Source of the DNA: Staphylococcus coagulans
Lineage (GTDB): Bacteria; Bacillota; Bacilli; Staphylococcales; Staphylococcaceae
DNA: 64,000 nt
Assembly (NCBI RefSeq): GCF_002901995.1
Contig: NZ_PPQN01000011.1
Span: 1-64,000, forward strand
Reading direction: 5' to 3'
Shown here: positions 43,184 through 51,192 of the stretch, piece by piece
How the letters are laid out: each line of letters begins with the position of its first letter
Position numbering within the stretch: the first letter of the stretch is position 1
The notes under the pieces: model-generated
Databases searched by the model: none
The model's input: only the letters and a program-made list of their open reading frames with translations
What the model was told of the DNA's origin: nothing
Program-made: the position numbers and the translations under genes

Positions 43184-43702
43184 TTACTTAATTTGATGTG
43201 ATTGCGCGTAAGCTTCACGTTCTCTTTCTTGCTGTTCAAAACGTTCGGGGTCTTTTTTATAGAAATCTTGGTGGTATGCTTCAGCTTCATAAAATTTGGA
43301 AGCAGGCAGAACTTTAGTGGCGATTGCTTTATCGTGGTCAAAAGTGCCTTCGAGTGAAGCAATATAAGCTTCAGCGACTTCTTTTTGGTCTTCGTTTGTA
43401 TAAAAAATAGCAGTGCGATACTGCGAACCTCTATCTTGGAATTGTCCACCGTCATCAGTCGGGTCAATCACTGAGAAAAAGATTTCTAACAGCTTTTGGT
43501 ATGAAAAGAGTGCGACATCATACTCAATTTTGACTGTTTCATAGTGACCTGTTTCTCCTGATTTCACTTGTTGATACGTCGGTTGATCAACGTGGCCTCC
43601 CATATAACCTGATGTGACTTGCTCAATGCCCTCGTTTTGGTCAAATGGCTTGGTCATACACCAAAAGCAGCCACCTGCAAAATATGCTGTATTGATATTC
43701 AT
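43184..43702 (-). CDS. msrA: peptide methionine-S-sulfoxide reductase A
   Basis: Repairs the S form of methionine sulfoxide in proteins. The catalytic Cys is C12 in GGCFWC with C15 beside it; [15 protein letters not shown] is the substrate region. The 172 aa length is normal. ATG 43702 follows GGAAGGGTG. No msrB is adjacent. It diverges from msrR, the same arrangement as in S. aureus. Confidence 0.95.
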   Translation of the reverse strand: MNINTAYFAGGCFWCMTKPFDQNEGIEQVTSGYMGGHVDQPTYQQVKSGETGHYETVKIEYDVALFSYQKLLEIFFSVIDPTDDGGQFQDRGSQYRTAIFYTNEDQKEVAEAYIASLEGTFDHDKAIATKVLPASKFYEAEAYHQDFYKKDPERFEQQEREREAYAQSHQIK

Positions 43703-43837
43703 TTAAACACCCTTCCATATAAGAACTTGGTATGACTTTATAGTTTTCACTTGATTTTTAAAATAAATTTATATAACGTTAATATGTATTTATTATAGTA
43801 CATAGATACATAATTTTGAAGATATAAGGTTGATAAG

Positions 43838-44809
43838 ATGAATGAAAACAATTTAAACCGTAGTACCTCGAATGCTTCTGAGAAAACTTTAAAGCGTAAG
43901 AAAAAGAGAAAGATACCGAAATGGCCTTTGTTTATCTTGGCGTTTATCATTCTGCTTTTTGCCTTTGTGATGTATTGTGTTTCTAGTTATAAGTCAGGTC
44001 TTGAAGTGGCTAAAAAACATAATCAAGCACCGAAAATACACAAATTTAATGGTGCCATTAAAAATGATGGGAAAGCCACTGTACTAATTTTAGGTGCGGA
44101 CCGTGAAGACGGCGGTGTGTCTCGTACCGATTCGATTATGGTTGCGCAATACGACTATATTAAAAAAGATATGAAGATTGTGTCTGTCATGCGTGACATT
44201 TATGCGGATATTCCAGGCTATAACAGCTATAAAATTAATGCGGCTTATTCATTAGGTGGACCTGAACTACTGCGCAAGACGTTAAAATCAAACTTAGGTA
44301 TTGAGCCGGAGTATTATGCAACACTAGACTTTAATGGTTTTGAAGCGATGATTGACGAACTTGAGCCTAAAGGTGTGCCAATTCACGTTGAAAAAGATAT
44401 GTCTGCCAAAATTGGTGTATCATTGAAAAAAGGCTATCATCGCCTAAACGGGAAAGAGTTACTAGGTTATGCACGTTTTCGTAATGATCCGGAAGGGGAT
44501 TTTGGACGTGTACGTCGTCAACAACAAGTGATGTCGGCATTGAAACAACAACTCGTACAACCTTCATCTATTATGAAGGCGCCTAAATTAGCGGGTATTA
44601 TGCGTGGTTATGTCGGTACGAACATGCCAGATTCAGCAATCTATCAAACAGGCTTCAGTTTTATTGTCCGTGGTGATAAAGATATTAAGACGTTAAGTGT
44701 TCCTGTTAAAGGAAGCTATGAAAATATTACGACGAATGATGGTGGCTCTGCTTTAGGTATAGATAAAGCTGAAAATAAAAAACGAATTCAAGCATTTTTG
44801 AATGATTAA
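43838..44809 (+). CDS. msrR: LCP family cell-wall protein MsrR
   Basis: A LytR-CpsA-Psr phosphotransferase that attaches wall teichoic acid and related polymers to peptidoglycan. A basic cytoplasmic N-terminus ([10 protein letters not shown]) and one membrane segment (about 30-50) precede the LCP domain. Conserved arginine/aspartate motifs are seen: [53 protein letters not shown]. The 323 aa length matches MsrR. ATG 43838 is preceded by a weak GGTTGA site. Confidence 0.93.
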   Translation: MNENNLNRSTSNASEKTLKRKKKRKIPKWPLFILAFIILLFAFVMYCVSSYKSGLEVAKKHNQAPKIHKFNGAIKNDGKATVLILGADREDGGVSRTDSIMVAQYDYIKKDMKIVSVMRDIYADIPGYNSYKINAAYSLGGPELLRKTLKSNLGIEPEYYATLDFNGFEAMIDELEPKGVPIHVEKDMSAKIGVSLKKGYHRLNGKELLGYARFRNDPEGDFGRVRRQQQVMSALKQQLVQPSSIMKAPKLAGIMRGYVGTNMPDSAIYQTGFSFIVRGDKDIKTLSVPVKGSYENITTNDGGSALGIDKAENKKRIQAFLND

Positions 44810-44816
44810 AATGATG

Positions 44817-44856
44817 TTAAAACCCCCTGTTTGATTGAAAACAAGGGGTTTTAGTA
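44817..44856. terminator. bidirectional terminator
   Basis: AAACCCCCTGTTT / AAACAAGGGGTTT hairpin, with one mismatch, between msrR and the tautomerase gene. Confidence 0.85.
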
Positions 44857-45042
44857 TTATTGGTCTGATTTACGTACACCAGCAACGCCAAAGTGTTCTT
44901 TTTTCATTTCTTCAATGATAACAGAAATTGCTTCTCTCTTCGCATTTGTTGTTCTCTCTACGGCATCTGTCACTTCAGTTACTAAATTTTTAAGCTGTTC
45001 ATCCGTGCGACCTTCTAATAATTTAACTGTAACAATCGGCAT
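44857..45042 (-). CDS. 4-oxalocrotonate tautomerase family protein
   Basis: A 61-residue tautomerase of the 4-OT superfamily. Pro immediately after the start Met (MPIVTVKLLEGR) would be the catalytic N-terminal proline, and R11 fits the substrate-binding position. The C-terminal HFGVAGVRKSDQ is conserved in staphylococcal homologues. The natural substrate is unknown. ATG 45042 follows GGAGG. Confidence 0.93.
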   Translation of the reverse strand: MPIVTVKLLEGRTDEQLKNLVTEVTDAVERTTNAKREAISVIIEEMKKEHFGVAGVRKSDQ

Positions 45043-45152
45043 GATAAGACCTCCTCAATTTTTATTTCATTATAGCATTTTTGATATCGGTTGCGCGATT
45101 GAATCATTTTTGGCTATGATAAGGTTAACAACAAGAGACATGGAGGGTTTTT

Positions 45153-45560
45153 ATGGGTTTTGATAATGTATTAACTTCTTTAGGTATCAATGGTATGAAA
45201 GTATTTATTCGTTTAAATCAGCGAGAATATGATCTTTCGGATACAATTTCGGGGTGTGTGCATCTCAAAGCGGGGCAAAGCGATCAAAAAGTGACACATA
45301 TTGTATTGACGATGATTGAAAAATATCCGAATGATGATGAAACGAGTGACTTTTCATACTTAACGCATGAACTAGACCGCTTTGTGATTGATGAAGCATT
45401 TACTATCGATGTAGGTGAAGATAAAAAAATAGACTTTAGTTTTAAACCGGAGTCATTAACGTTTAAATCACTTAAAAGCCATATTTATTTGCATACTCAT
45501 GTTTATATTGAGTACGGTTTGGATGAAGAGATGGAAGCTGTCATTCCTTACCGACGTTAA
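45153..45560 (+). CDS. short Spo0M-like (arrestin-fold) protein
   Basis: A 135-residue protein beginning MGFDNVLTSLGINGMKVFIR with the beta-rich pattern of the SpoOM/arrestin-like family (YDLSDTISGCVHLKAG). B. subtilis Spo0M has about 258 residues, so this is only the N-terminal arrestin lobe. A hairpin terminator follows directly, so it is likely a naturally short form and not a broken gene. ATG 45153 follows TGGAGGG. Its role in a non-sporulating organism is unknown. Confidence 0.8.
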   Translation: MGFDNVLTSLGINGMKVFIRLNQREYDLSDTISGCVHLKAGQSDQKVTHIVLTMIEKYPNDDETSDFSYLTHELDRFVIDEAFTIDVGEDKKIDFSFKPESLTFKSLKSHIYLHTHVYIEYGLDEEMEAVIPYRR

Positions 45561-45588
45561 TCATTCATAAGCAGTAAGGATTCAATTG

Positions 45589-45628
45589 AGCGATGTTGCC
45601 TCTGATTAAAGGCGCAACATCGCTTTTT
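45589..45628 (+). terminator. terminator of Spo0M-like gene
   Basis: A perfect 11 bp stem AGCGATGTTGC / GCAACATCGCT is followed by TTTTTAA. Confidence 0.9.
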
Positions 45629-45669
45629 AACGCTTTATTTAGAACGTATGTACTATTTGTATTGATTTA

Positions 45670-45683
45670 AGAACATATGTTCG
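45670..45683 (+). promoter_or_regulatory. LexA box of the Y-family polymerase gene
   Basis: AGAACATATGTTCG matches the LexA consensus. A half-like AGAACGTATGTAC lies 20 bases upstream at 45641-45653. Confidence 0.85.
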
Positions 45684-45727
45684 TGTATGATAGAAATATA
45701 ACTTCAGATAGGTAAGGGTGAATGGAG

Positions 45728-46990
45728 ATGTATGATTATCATTTATTAGAAAACAGGGATATTTTGTGTATAGACCAAAAAAGTTTTTTTGCGAGCGTGT
45801 CGTGTATTGAAAAAGGATTAGATCCTTTAACGACAAAGTTAGCAGTGGTTGCAGATACGAAAAGACAAGGATCGGTTGTGCTTGCAGCAACGCAGCCCCT
45901 TAAAAAGTTAGGCATTCAAACAGGTTCACGTCTATTTGAAATTCCGCATCGCAACGATATTTATATTATTAATCCAAGTATGCGTAAGTATTTAGATATA
46001 TCACTAAAGATTTCTAAAATCGCGTTACGTTATGTGCCACCAGAAGATTTTCATCAGTACAGTATTGATGAGTTTTTTATGGATGTGACGAAGAGTTATT
46101 ATCGTTTTAATACGACTTTACATTCATTTTGTGAGCGTTTAATTAAAGAAATATATGAAGAAACTAAAGTACAGTGTGCGATTGGTGTCGGTTCTAATAT
46201 GTTACTCAGTAAGCTCGCATTGGATAATGAAGCTAAAAATAATCCGCGCTATATTGCTGAATGGCGTTATGAAGATGTGCCAAATAAAGTATGGGAGATT
46301 TCTCCTTTGACCTCTTTTTGGGGGATTAGTAAACAAACGGAGAAAAAATTGAATGCGCGAGGCATCTTTAAAATTGGACAATTAGCACAGTATCCATACG
46401 TTTACTTAAAAAGAGACTTTGGGATTATAGGTGTGGACCTTCATTTACATGCGAATGGGATTGATCAAAGTCGTATGAATGAAACGTATCAAATTATGAA
46501 CCCTTCTATTTGTAAAAGCCAAATTTTGATGCGTGATTATACATTTCAAGAAGCAAAGGTTGTTATGCAAGAGCTCATTGAAGATGTGGCACGGCGCTTG
46601 CGAGAACGTCAACAACTCGCAAAGACAATTCATTTTTCATTTGGTTATAAAGATGGAGGTGGTATCTCTAAACAATATACGTTACAAGTCGGTACCAACT
46701 TAGAGCAAGATATTTATAACGTTGTTGCGCGTTTGGCTGAAACGTATTGTGACCAAAATGAATTATATCGGACCTTGAGTGTGGCGTTGACGAAAATGTC
46801 GCCTGAAAGTGAAAGACAGTTAGATTTGTTTGCGGATGAATTCCAAAGGCTACGTCAAGAAAAATTGGCGAAAACGATTGATCATTTACAAGAGAAATAT
46901 GGTAAAGGCATCGTTTCAAAAGCGATATCCTATACTGAAGCGGGGACTAAGTATGGAAGATTAGGCTTAATGGCAGGGCATAAAATGTAA
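45728..46990 (+). CDS. Y-family DNA polymerase (UmuC/UvrX-like)
   Basis: A translesion polymerase expected to bypass damaged template during the SOS response. The palm motifs are CIDQKSFFASVSC near the start (first catalytic Asp) and YSIDEFFMDVT near residue 115 (Asp-Glu). A helix-hairpin-helix thumb and C-terminal little finger with the QLDLF clamp-binding motif near residue 360 follow. It is closer to the Pol V-like UvrX/YqjW group than to DinB by the CIDQKSFFASV form. ATG 45728 is 8 bases from AAGGGTGA; ATG 45722 is possible. LexA-boxed. No terminator follows, so transcription may run into the small genes after it. Confidence 0.92.
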   Translation: MYDYHLLENRDILCIDQKSFFASVSCIEKGLDPLTTKLAVVADTKRQGSVVLAATQPLKKLGIQTGSRLFEIPHRNDIYIINPSMRKYLDISLKISKIALRYVPPEDFHQYSIDEFFMDVTKSYYRFNTTLHSFCERLIKEIYEETKVQCAIGVGSNMLLSKLALDNEAKNNPRYIAEWRYEDVPNKVWEISPLTSFWGISKQTEKKLNARGIFKIGQLAQYPYVYLKRDFGIIGVDLHLHANGIDQSRMNETYQIMNPSICKSQILMRDYTFQEAKVVMQELIEDVARRLRERQQLAKTIHFSFGYKDGGGISKQYTLQVGTNLEQDIYNVVARLAETYCDQNELYRTLSVALTKMSPESERQLDLFADEFQRLRQEKLAKTIDHLQEKYGKGIVSKAISYTEAGTKYGRLGLMAGHKM

Positions 46991-46994
46991 CTGT

Positions 46995-47111
46995 GTGATT
47001 AAAGTATCAATGATGTATGGATGTGGCTGTATTATTGCGATATCAGTGTTTATTGTTATTTTATGGATGGATAAGAAGCAAGCTAGGATTGTAAAAATCA
47101 AGATGGTATAA
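46995..47111 (+). CDS. possible small membrane peptide, 33-38 aa
   Basis: ATG 47010 (or GTG 46995) opens a frame MMYGCGCIIAISVFIVILW then a basic tail (MDKKQARIVKIKMV): one membrane segment followed by a positive tail, a credible small membrane protein. No clear ribosome site. It starts 4-19 bases after the polymerase stop and its stop overlaps the toxin promoter -10. It could ride on the SOS transcript. Confidence 0.45.
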   Translation: MIKVSMMYGCGCIIAISVFIVILWMDKKQARIVKIKMV

Positions 47112-47112
47112 T
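47107..47112 (+). promoter_or_regulatory. promoter of type I toxin mRNA
   Basis: TATAAT with a TGG extension just upstream (TGG-TATAAT) and only a weak -35 (TAGGAT at 47084-47089). Predicted start near 47119, giving a toxin RNA of about 210 bases to the hairpin at 47330. Confidence 0.7.
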
Positions 47113-47169
47113 TAAAAAGTCGCCTATCTCTCAGGCGTCAATGACGACGCAGAGAGGAGGTGCATATGA

Positions 47170-47271
47170 ATGACCGAAGTTCTTGTTCACATCACAACCA
47201 CGGTTGTCAGTGGTTGTATTGTTGCGTTATTTGCACATTGGCTACGTGTACGCAACAATAAGAAAAAATAG
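47170..47271 (+). CDS. type I toxin, Fst/PepA1 family
   Basis: A 33-residue membrane peptide beginning MTEVLVHITTTVVSGC and continuing IVALFAHWLRVRNNKKK. It closely follows the S. aureus PepA1 pattern (VHI..V-SGC-.A.F..WL..RN): one membrane helix and a basic tail, a pore-forming type I toxin. A ribosome site GAGAGGAGG (47152-47160) lies 9 bases upstream, and CTATCTCTC (47124-47132) can pair with it, as in par loci where a 5' hairpin limits translation. An overlapping ATG at 47166 opens a Cys-rich 31-codon frame that does not look like protein. The gene sits between the Y-family polymerase and tyrA. Direct repeats and a shared terminator complete the locus. Confidence 0.85.
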   Translation: MTEVLVHITTTVVSGCIVALFAHWLRVRNNKKK

Positions 47272-47292
47272 GCGATATGATAAGCTAGCGCC

Positions 47293-47330
47293 GAAAAAAT
47301 CCCCTCGCTATCGGAAGTAGCGAGGGGATT
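47293..47330. terminator. shared terminator of toxin and antitoxin RNAs
   Basis: The 13 bp perfect stem AATCCCCTCGCTA / TAGCGAGGGGATT has an A-run on the left, which gives a U-run to the - strand RNA. The + strand side has no T-run, as usual for par modules. Confidence 0.88.
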
Positions 47331-47358
47331 GGTGCATATCATGCACGAAGTTCTTGTT
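47293..47358 (-). ncRNA. antitoxin RNA of the type I module (predicted)
   Basis: On the - strand, TTGCAT (47389-47394), 18-base spacer and TATAAT (47365-47370, with TG extension) predict a start near 47358. The perfect 13 bp terminator AATCCCCTCGCTA/TAGCGAGGGGATT (47298-47330) with a U-run ends it near 47293, so the RNA is about 66 bases. It overlaps the toxin RNA at the shared terminator and carries the complement of DRb, hence of DRa. Confidence 0.82.
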
Positions 47359-47417
47359 GAATTTATTATAACATGAGTCAGGAAAGAAATGCAAAATGCG
47401 TTAATATTTCCTGTTTT

Positions 47418-48509
47418 TTAGCTTAGGTAAGTATCAAAGTCTTTTAATGCAATGCGCGCTGCATCTCGATCTTCCGGACGTTTAAAACTAATACGTAAAG
47501 CACCGTAAATGTCTTCACGAACCTCCAAAATCCTCAAGTTTCTTATAGAAATTTGATGCGTACTTAATATTTCTGTAATTTTCGAAATCATGCCCGGTTG
47601 GTCTGGAATATCTACATATAAATCAAAAGTACTATCCATTGCCCCTTTTTGACGTATTGGCAGGGCATCGCGATAAGATTTTGCATCATTAAAAAAATCA
47701 TATAGAGCGTCTTGCTGTTCGGTTTCAAGCAAATGAATGGTATTCGAAAGCTGATGTTGCAAATGTTTAAGTGACGAAATGATATGGGACTTGTTCTCGA
47801 TTGAAATATCACGCCACATTTCGGGGTTACTACTTGCTACACGTGTAATGTCGCGAAAACCTCCAGCAGCAAAGTCTTGAATTAAAGAAGACTCAGAAGC
47901 GAAAAAAGCATTGAGATGAACAAGACTAGAGGCCATGAAATGGGGGACATGACTAACGATACTCATGATACGATCGTGTTCTTCAGCAGTTAAATGTATA
48001 AAGTGTGCACGCGTTGGTTCAAGTAATTGCTGAATTTCTCGACGTGCATCATTATTTTCTGCAAGGTTATGAACGAGAATATAGTAAGCATTTTCAAATA
48101 GATGCTTTTTTGCATTGAGCACACCTGATTTATGACTTCCTGCCATCGGATGCCCACCGACTAAGTGGATTTGAGAAGCTAATAATGTCGACTCAAATGC
48201 TTGAATCGTTGCTTTCGTACTTCCAGTATCAGTGACAATTAAACCGGGTTGTGTTTCAAGATGAGGCAACGCTTTTAAATATTTAACTGTCGTTTGTACG
48301 GGTGTTGCAAAAATCACGATATCTGCTTGCTTAAGTGTCGTTTCATAATCTGAAGAGGCATGGTCAATAATACCTATAGACTGTGCGCGTTCGAGTTGGT
48401 CGGGGTTTGCATCAAAAGCTGTAATGGTTACGTTTGGATGGAAATACTTCATATTACTGGCTAAACTTCCACCGATTAAACCAAGACCAACAAAAAAGAT
48501 GTGAGTCAT
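47418..48509 (-). CDS. tyrA: prephenate dehydrogenase
   Basis: Oxidises prephenate to hydroxyphenylpyruvate for tyrosine synthesis. The N-terminal Rossmann loop FVGLGLIGGSLA, the GGHPMAGSHKSG loop near residue 130 and the HDRIMSIVSHVPH helix are conserved. A C-terminal ACT domain (about 292-363, DIPDQPGMISKITEILS) would bind tyrosine. ATG 48509 gives 363 aa, the S. aureus length, behind AAAGGGGGG. A TTG precedes it at 48512 but is not needed. Confidence 0.95.
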   Translation of the reverse strand: MTHIFFVGLGLIGGSLASNMKYFHPNVTITAFDANPDQLERAQSIGIIDHASSDYETTLKQADIVIFATPVQTTVKYLKALPHLETQPGLIVTDTGSTKATIQAFESTLLASQIHLVGGHPMAGSHKSGVLNAKKHLFENAYYILVHNLAENNDARREIQQLLEPTRAHFIHLTAEEHDRIMSIVSHVPHFMASSLVHLNAFFASESSLIQDFAAGGFRDITRVASSNPEMWRDISIENKSHIISSLKHLQHQLSNTIHLLETEQQDALYDFFNDAKSYRDALPIRQKGAMDSTFDLYVDIPDQPGMISKITEILSTHQISIRNLRILEVREDIYGALRISFKRPEDRDAARIALKDFDTYLS

Positions 48510-48649
48510 CAAAGCCCCCCTTTAGTTTATAATAAATAATGGCTAGTTTATCATTTTAACGCGTTTAATTGCAAGAGTGAGATAAGAATACGTGAGATTT
48601 TAGCGTATCATCGTTACAATAGAATAAAGAGAAGAAGGGGATGAATAGT

Positions 48650-49684
48650 ATGAATGAACGTGTTATTGAAACATTAACTGAATTAACAGCTATCAATAGT
48701 CCGTCTGGAAGTGCTGAGCGTGCCATCGATTATGTTAAAAAGCGTGTGGAATTGAGTGGCTACACGACACATATTACTAATAAAGGCGGATTACTTATAG
48801 AAGTTAAGGGCGACAATGATGAGAAGAAAAAGTGTATCACAGCCCATGTAGATACACTTGGCGCAATGGTTAAAGAGATATTAAAAGATGGTCGATTACG
48901 TTTAGCCCTTATTGGTGGCTTTCGTTATAATGCAATTGAAGGCGAATATTGTACGATTGAAACCGCAACAGGTCAAACATACCGAGGTACAATTTTAATC
49001 CATGAGACGACACCACATGTTTATCGCAACAATCATGAAATTGTGCGTGATGAGACTAATATGGAAGTTAGAATAGATGAAAAGGTAACATCTGAAGCGG
49101 AAACACGTGCTTTAGGTATTGAAGTCGGTGATTTTGTCAGTTTTGATCCTCGAACAGAAGTTACAGCTTCAGGATTTGTAAAGTCACGTCATTTAGACGA
49201 CAAAGTGAGTGTAGCAGTTATTATTGAATTTTTGGAATGGTACCAAGAACAATCGAAGCGGCTCCCTTATACAATTCAATTTTATATTTCTAATAATGAA
49301 GAAATTGGTTACGGTGCAAACTCGAATATTGATCCAAAAGTTAAAGAATTTATCGCTTTTGATATGGGTGCATTAGGTGACGGTCAATCCTCAGATGAAT
49401 ACACAGTGTCAATATGCGCGAAAGATGCTTCAGGCCCTTACCACAAAAAGTTGCGTCATCATCTTGTGTCTTTATGTCGTGAACGCCACATTCCGTATCA
49501 AGTAGATATTTATCCATATTATGGTTCTGATGCTTCTGCCGCTTTAAGTGCAGGTGCAGATGTCAAACACGGTTTGTTTGGGGCAGGAATTGAGTCTTCA
49601 CATGCATTGGAACGGACACATATAGATTCAATTAAAGCAGCTCAAGCGCTTTTAGAAGCATACTGTTTTTCAGAATTAGTTTAA
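48650..49684 (+). CDS. M42 family metallopeptidase
   Basis: A di-metal aminopeptidase of the M42 (glutamyl aminopeptidase/FrvX-like) family. Metal and catalytic residues can be seen in order: CITAHVDTLG (His, Asp), SRHLDDKVS (Asp), NNEEIGYGA (Glu-Glu), AFDMGALG (Asp) and the YGSDASAAL end region. The 344 aa length is normal. ATG 48650 was chosen as it is 9 bases from GAAGAAGGGG; ATG 48641 abuts it. It is often misnamed endoglucanase. In S. aureus the trp operon follows; here a hairpin and femA follow. Confidence 0.9.
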   Translation: MNERVIETLTELTAINSPSGSAERAIDYVKKRVELSGYTTHITNKGGLLIEVKGDNDEKKKCITAHVDTLGAMVKEILKDGRLRLALIGGFRYNAIEGEYCTIETATGQTYRGTILIHETTPHVYRNNHEIVRDETNMEVRIDEKVTSEAETRALGIEVGDFVSFDPRTEVTASGFVKSRHLDDKVSVAVIIEFLEWYQEQSKRLPYTIQFYISNNEEIGYGANSNIDPKVKEFIAFDMGALGDGQSSDEYTVSICAKDASGPYHKKLRHHLVSLCRERHIPYQVDIYPYYGSDASAALSAGADVKHGLFGAGIESSHALERTHIDSIKAAQALLEAYCFSELV

Positions 49685-49752
49685 ATTTAATACCATCATA
49701 TTGGCGAATTTGAAGGGAATAAGTTAAAATGTAGAAAGAATAAAAGGGTGAA

Positions 49753-49835
49753 TATGGCGTAATCGCAACGGTGATAGAGATTTAAACAATCTGGGGATTT
49801 AAAACTTCACTGTTGCTTTTTCTAGGTATGCCATA
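49753..49835 (+). terminator. nested hairpin with T-run before femA
   Basis: The inner stem GCAACGGTGA (49765-49774) / TCACTGTTGC (49807-49816) is followed by TTTTTC, a terminator form. An outer TATGGC/GCCATA pairing (49754-49833) could alternate with it. It ends the M42 gene, or it may act as an attenuator-like leader of femAB. Confidence 0.6.
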
Positions 49836-49896
49836 AGAGGGAAAGCAGAACAAATTAAAATGGTTGGAAGATATAAAGAGAAATAGGAGTATTAAA

Positions 49897-51162
49897 ATGA
49901 AGTTTACAAATTTAACGACGGCTGAATTTGGTGCGTTTACAGATCAAATGCCATATAGCCATTTCACGCAAATGGTAGGGAACTATGAATTAAAGGTTGC
50001 TGAAGGTGTTGAAACACATCTTGTCGGCATTAAAGATAACAACAATAACGTACTAGCAGCATGTTTACTGACAGCGGTGCCAGTAATGAAGTTTTTTAAA
50101 TATTTTTATTCAAATCGCGGACCAGTTATGGATTACGAAAATAAAGCGCTCGTTCATTTCTTTTTTAATGAACTTTCAAAATATGTTAAGAAATATCATG
50201 CATTGTATTTGAGAGTAGACCCTTATTTACCAATGTTAAAGCGAAACCATGATGGTGAAGTGATTGAAAGATACGGCAGTGACTGGTTTTTTGATAAAAT
50301 GGCTGAATTAAACTTTGAACATGAAGGTTTCACAACTGGGTTCGATACAATAAGACAAATTCGTTTTCATTCTGTGCTCGATGTTGAAAATAAAACATCA
50401 AAAGACATCTTAAATCAAATGGATAATTTAAGGAAAAGAAATACGAAAAAAGTACAGAAAAACGGTGTTAAAGTCCGCTATCTAAACGAAGATGAATTAC
50501 ATATTTTCCGTTCGTTTATGGAAGATACGTCTGAAACAAAAGATTTTGTAGATAGAGATGACGATTTTTATTATCATCGTATGAAATACTATAAAGATCG
50601 TGTACGCGTGCCACTAGCGTATATTGATTTTAACGCATATTTAGCAGAGCTCAACGCTGAAGCGCAAGACTTTAAAAAAGAAATTGCAAAAGCAGACAAA
50701 GACATCAACAAGCGTCCTGAAAATCAGAAAGCCATCAATAAAAAGAAAAACTTAGAGCAACAACTGGAAGCGAATCAAGCTAAAATAAAAGAAGCAGAAA
50801 CATTGCAACTTAAACACGGTGATACATTACCGATTTCGGCTGGATTCTTTATTATAAATCCGTTTGAAGTTGTTTATTACGCAGGTGGTACGGCAAACGA
50901 ATTTCGTCATTTTGCTGGAAGCTACGCAATTCAATGGGAAATGATTAATTATGCGATTGATCATCAAATTCCAAGATATAATTTTTATGGCATTAGTGGT
51001 GATTTTTCAGAAGAGGCAGAAGATGCAGGTGTGATAAAGTTTAAAAAAGGCTATAATGCAGAAGTAATAGAATATGTCGGTGATTTTATTAAGCCTATAC
51101 ACAAACCTGCCTATACAGTCTACTTAAAATTAAAGCAATTAAAAGACAAGATAAAAAGATAA
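49897..51162 (+). CDS. femA: FemA, pentaglycine bridge glycyltransferase
   Basis: Adds glycines 2 and 3 of the pentaglycine interpeptide bridge to lipid II, using glycyl-tRNA. The protein has two GNAT-like lobes ([13 protein letters not shown] near 75, YYAGGTANEFRHFAGSYAIQWEMI near 330) and a two-helix coiled-coil arm between about 245 and 300 (DFKKEIAKADKDINKRPENQ...). ATG 49897 behind AGGAG gives 421 aa. femB follows after 30 bases, so they are co-transcribed. It is a genus marker for Staphylococcus. Confidence 0.97.
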   Translation: MKFTNLTTAEFGAFTDQMPYSHFTQMVGNYELKVAEGVETHLVGIKDNNNNVLAACLLTAVPVMKFFKYFYSNRGPVMDYENKALVHFFFNELSKYVKKYHALYLRVDPYLPMLKRNHDGEVIERYGSDWFFDKMAELNFEHEGFTTGFDTIRQIRFHSVLDVENKTSKDILNQMDNLRKRNTKKVQKNGVKVRYLNEDELHIFRSFMEDTSETKDFVDRDDDFYYHRMKYYKDRVRVPLAYIDFNAYLAELNAEAQDFKKEIAKADKDINKRPENQKAINKKKNLEQQLEANQAKIKEAETLQLKHGDTLPISAGFFIINPFEVVYYAGGTANEFRHFAGSYAIQWEMINYAIDHQIPRYNFYGISGDFSEEAEDAGVIKFKKGYNAEVIEYVGDFIKPIHKPAYTVYLKLKQLKDKIKR

Positions 51163-51192
51163 GATATAGCAAAGAGAAGGGGATTTATTGGT

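Larger units (their letters stand above)
47159..47358 (+). repeat. par-type direct repeats DRa and DRb
   Basis: CGAAGTTCTTGTT occurs exactly at 47175-47187 (toxin start region) and 47346-47358. The match extends upstream as GGTGCATAT (47159-47167 and 47331-47339), giving an imperfect 28-base repeat. In pAD1 par and its relatives such repeats let the antisense RNA pair with the toxin mRNA at its translation start. Confidence 0.88.

Noticed and set aside
43117-43467. 116-codon - strand frame at the 3' end of msrA
   Set aside because: A shadow of msrA in another frame; it runs through the mprF/msrA terminator and has Lys/Leu-rich nonsense composition.
47166-47261. Cys-rich 31-codon frame overlapping the toxin
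   Set aside because: It starts closer to the ribosome site but has an unlikely composition; the +1 frame gives the Fst/PepA1 pattern.
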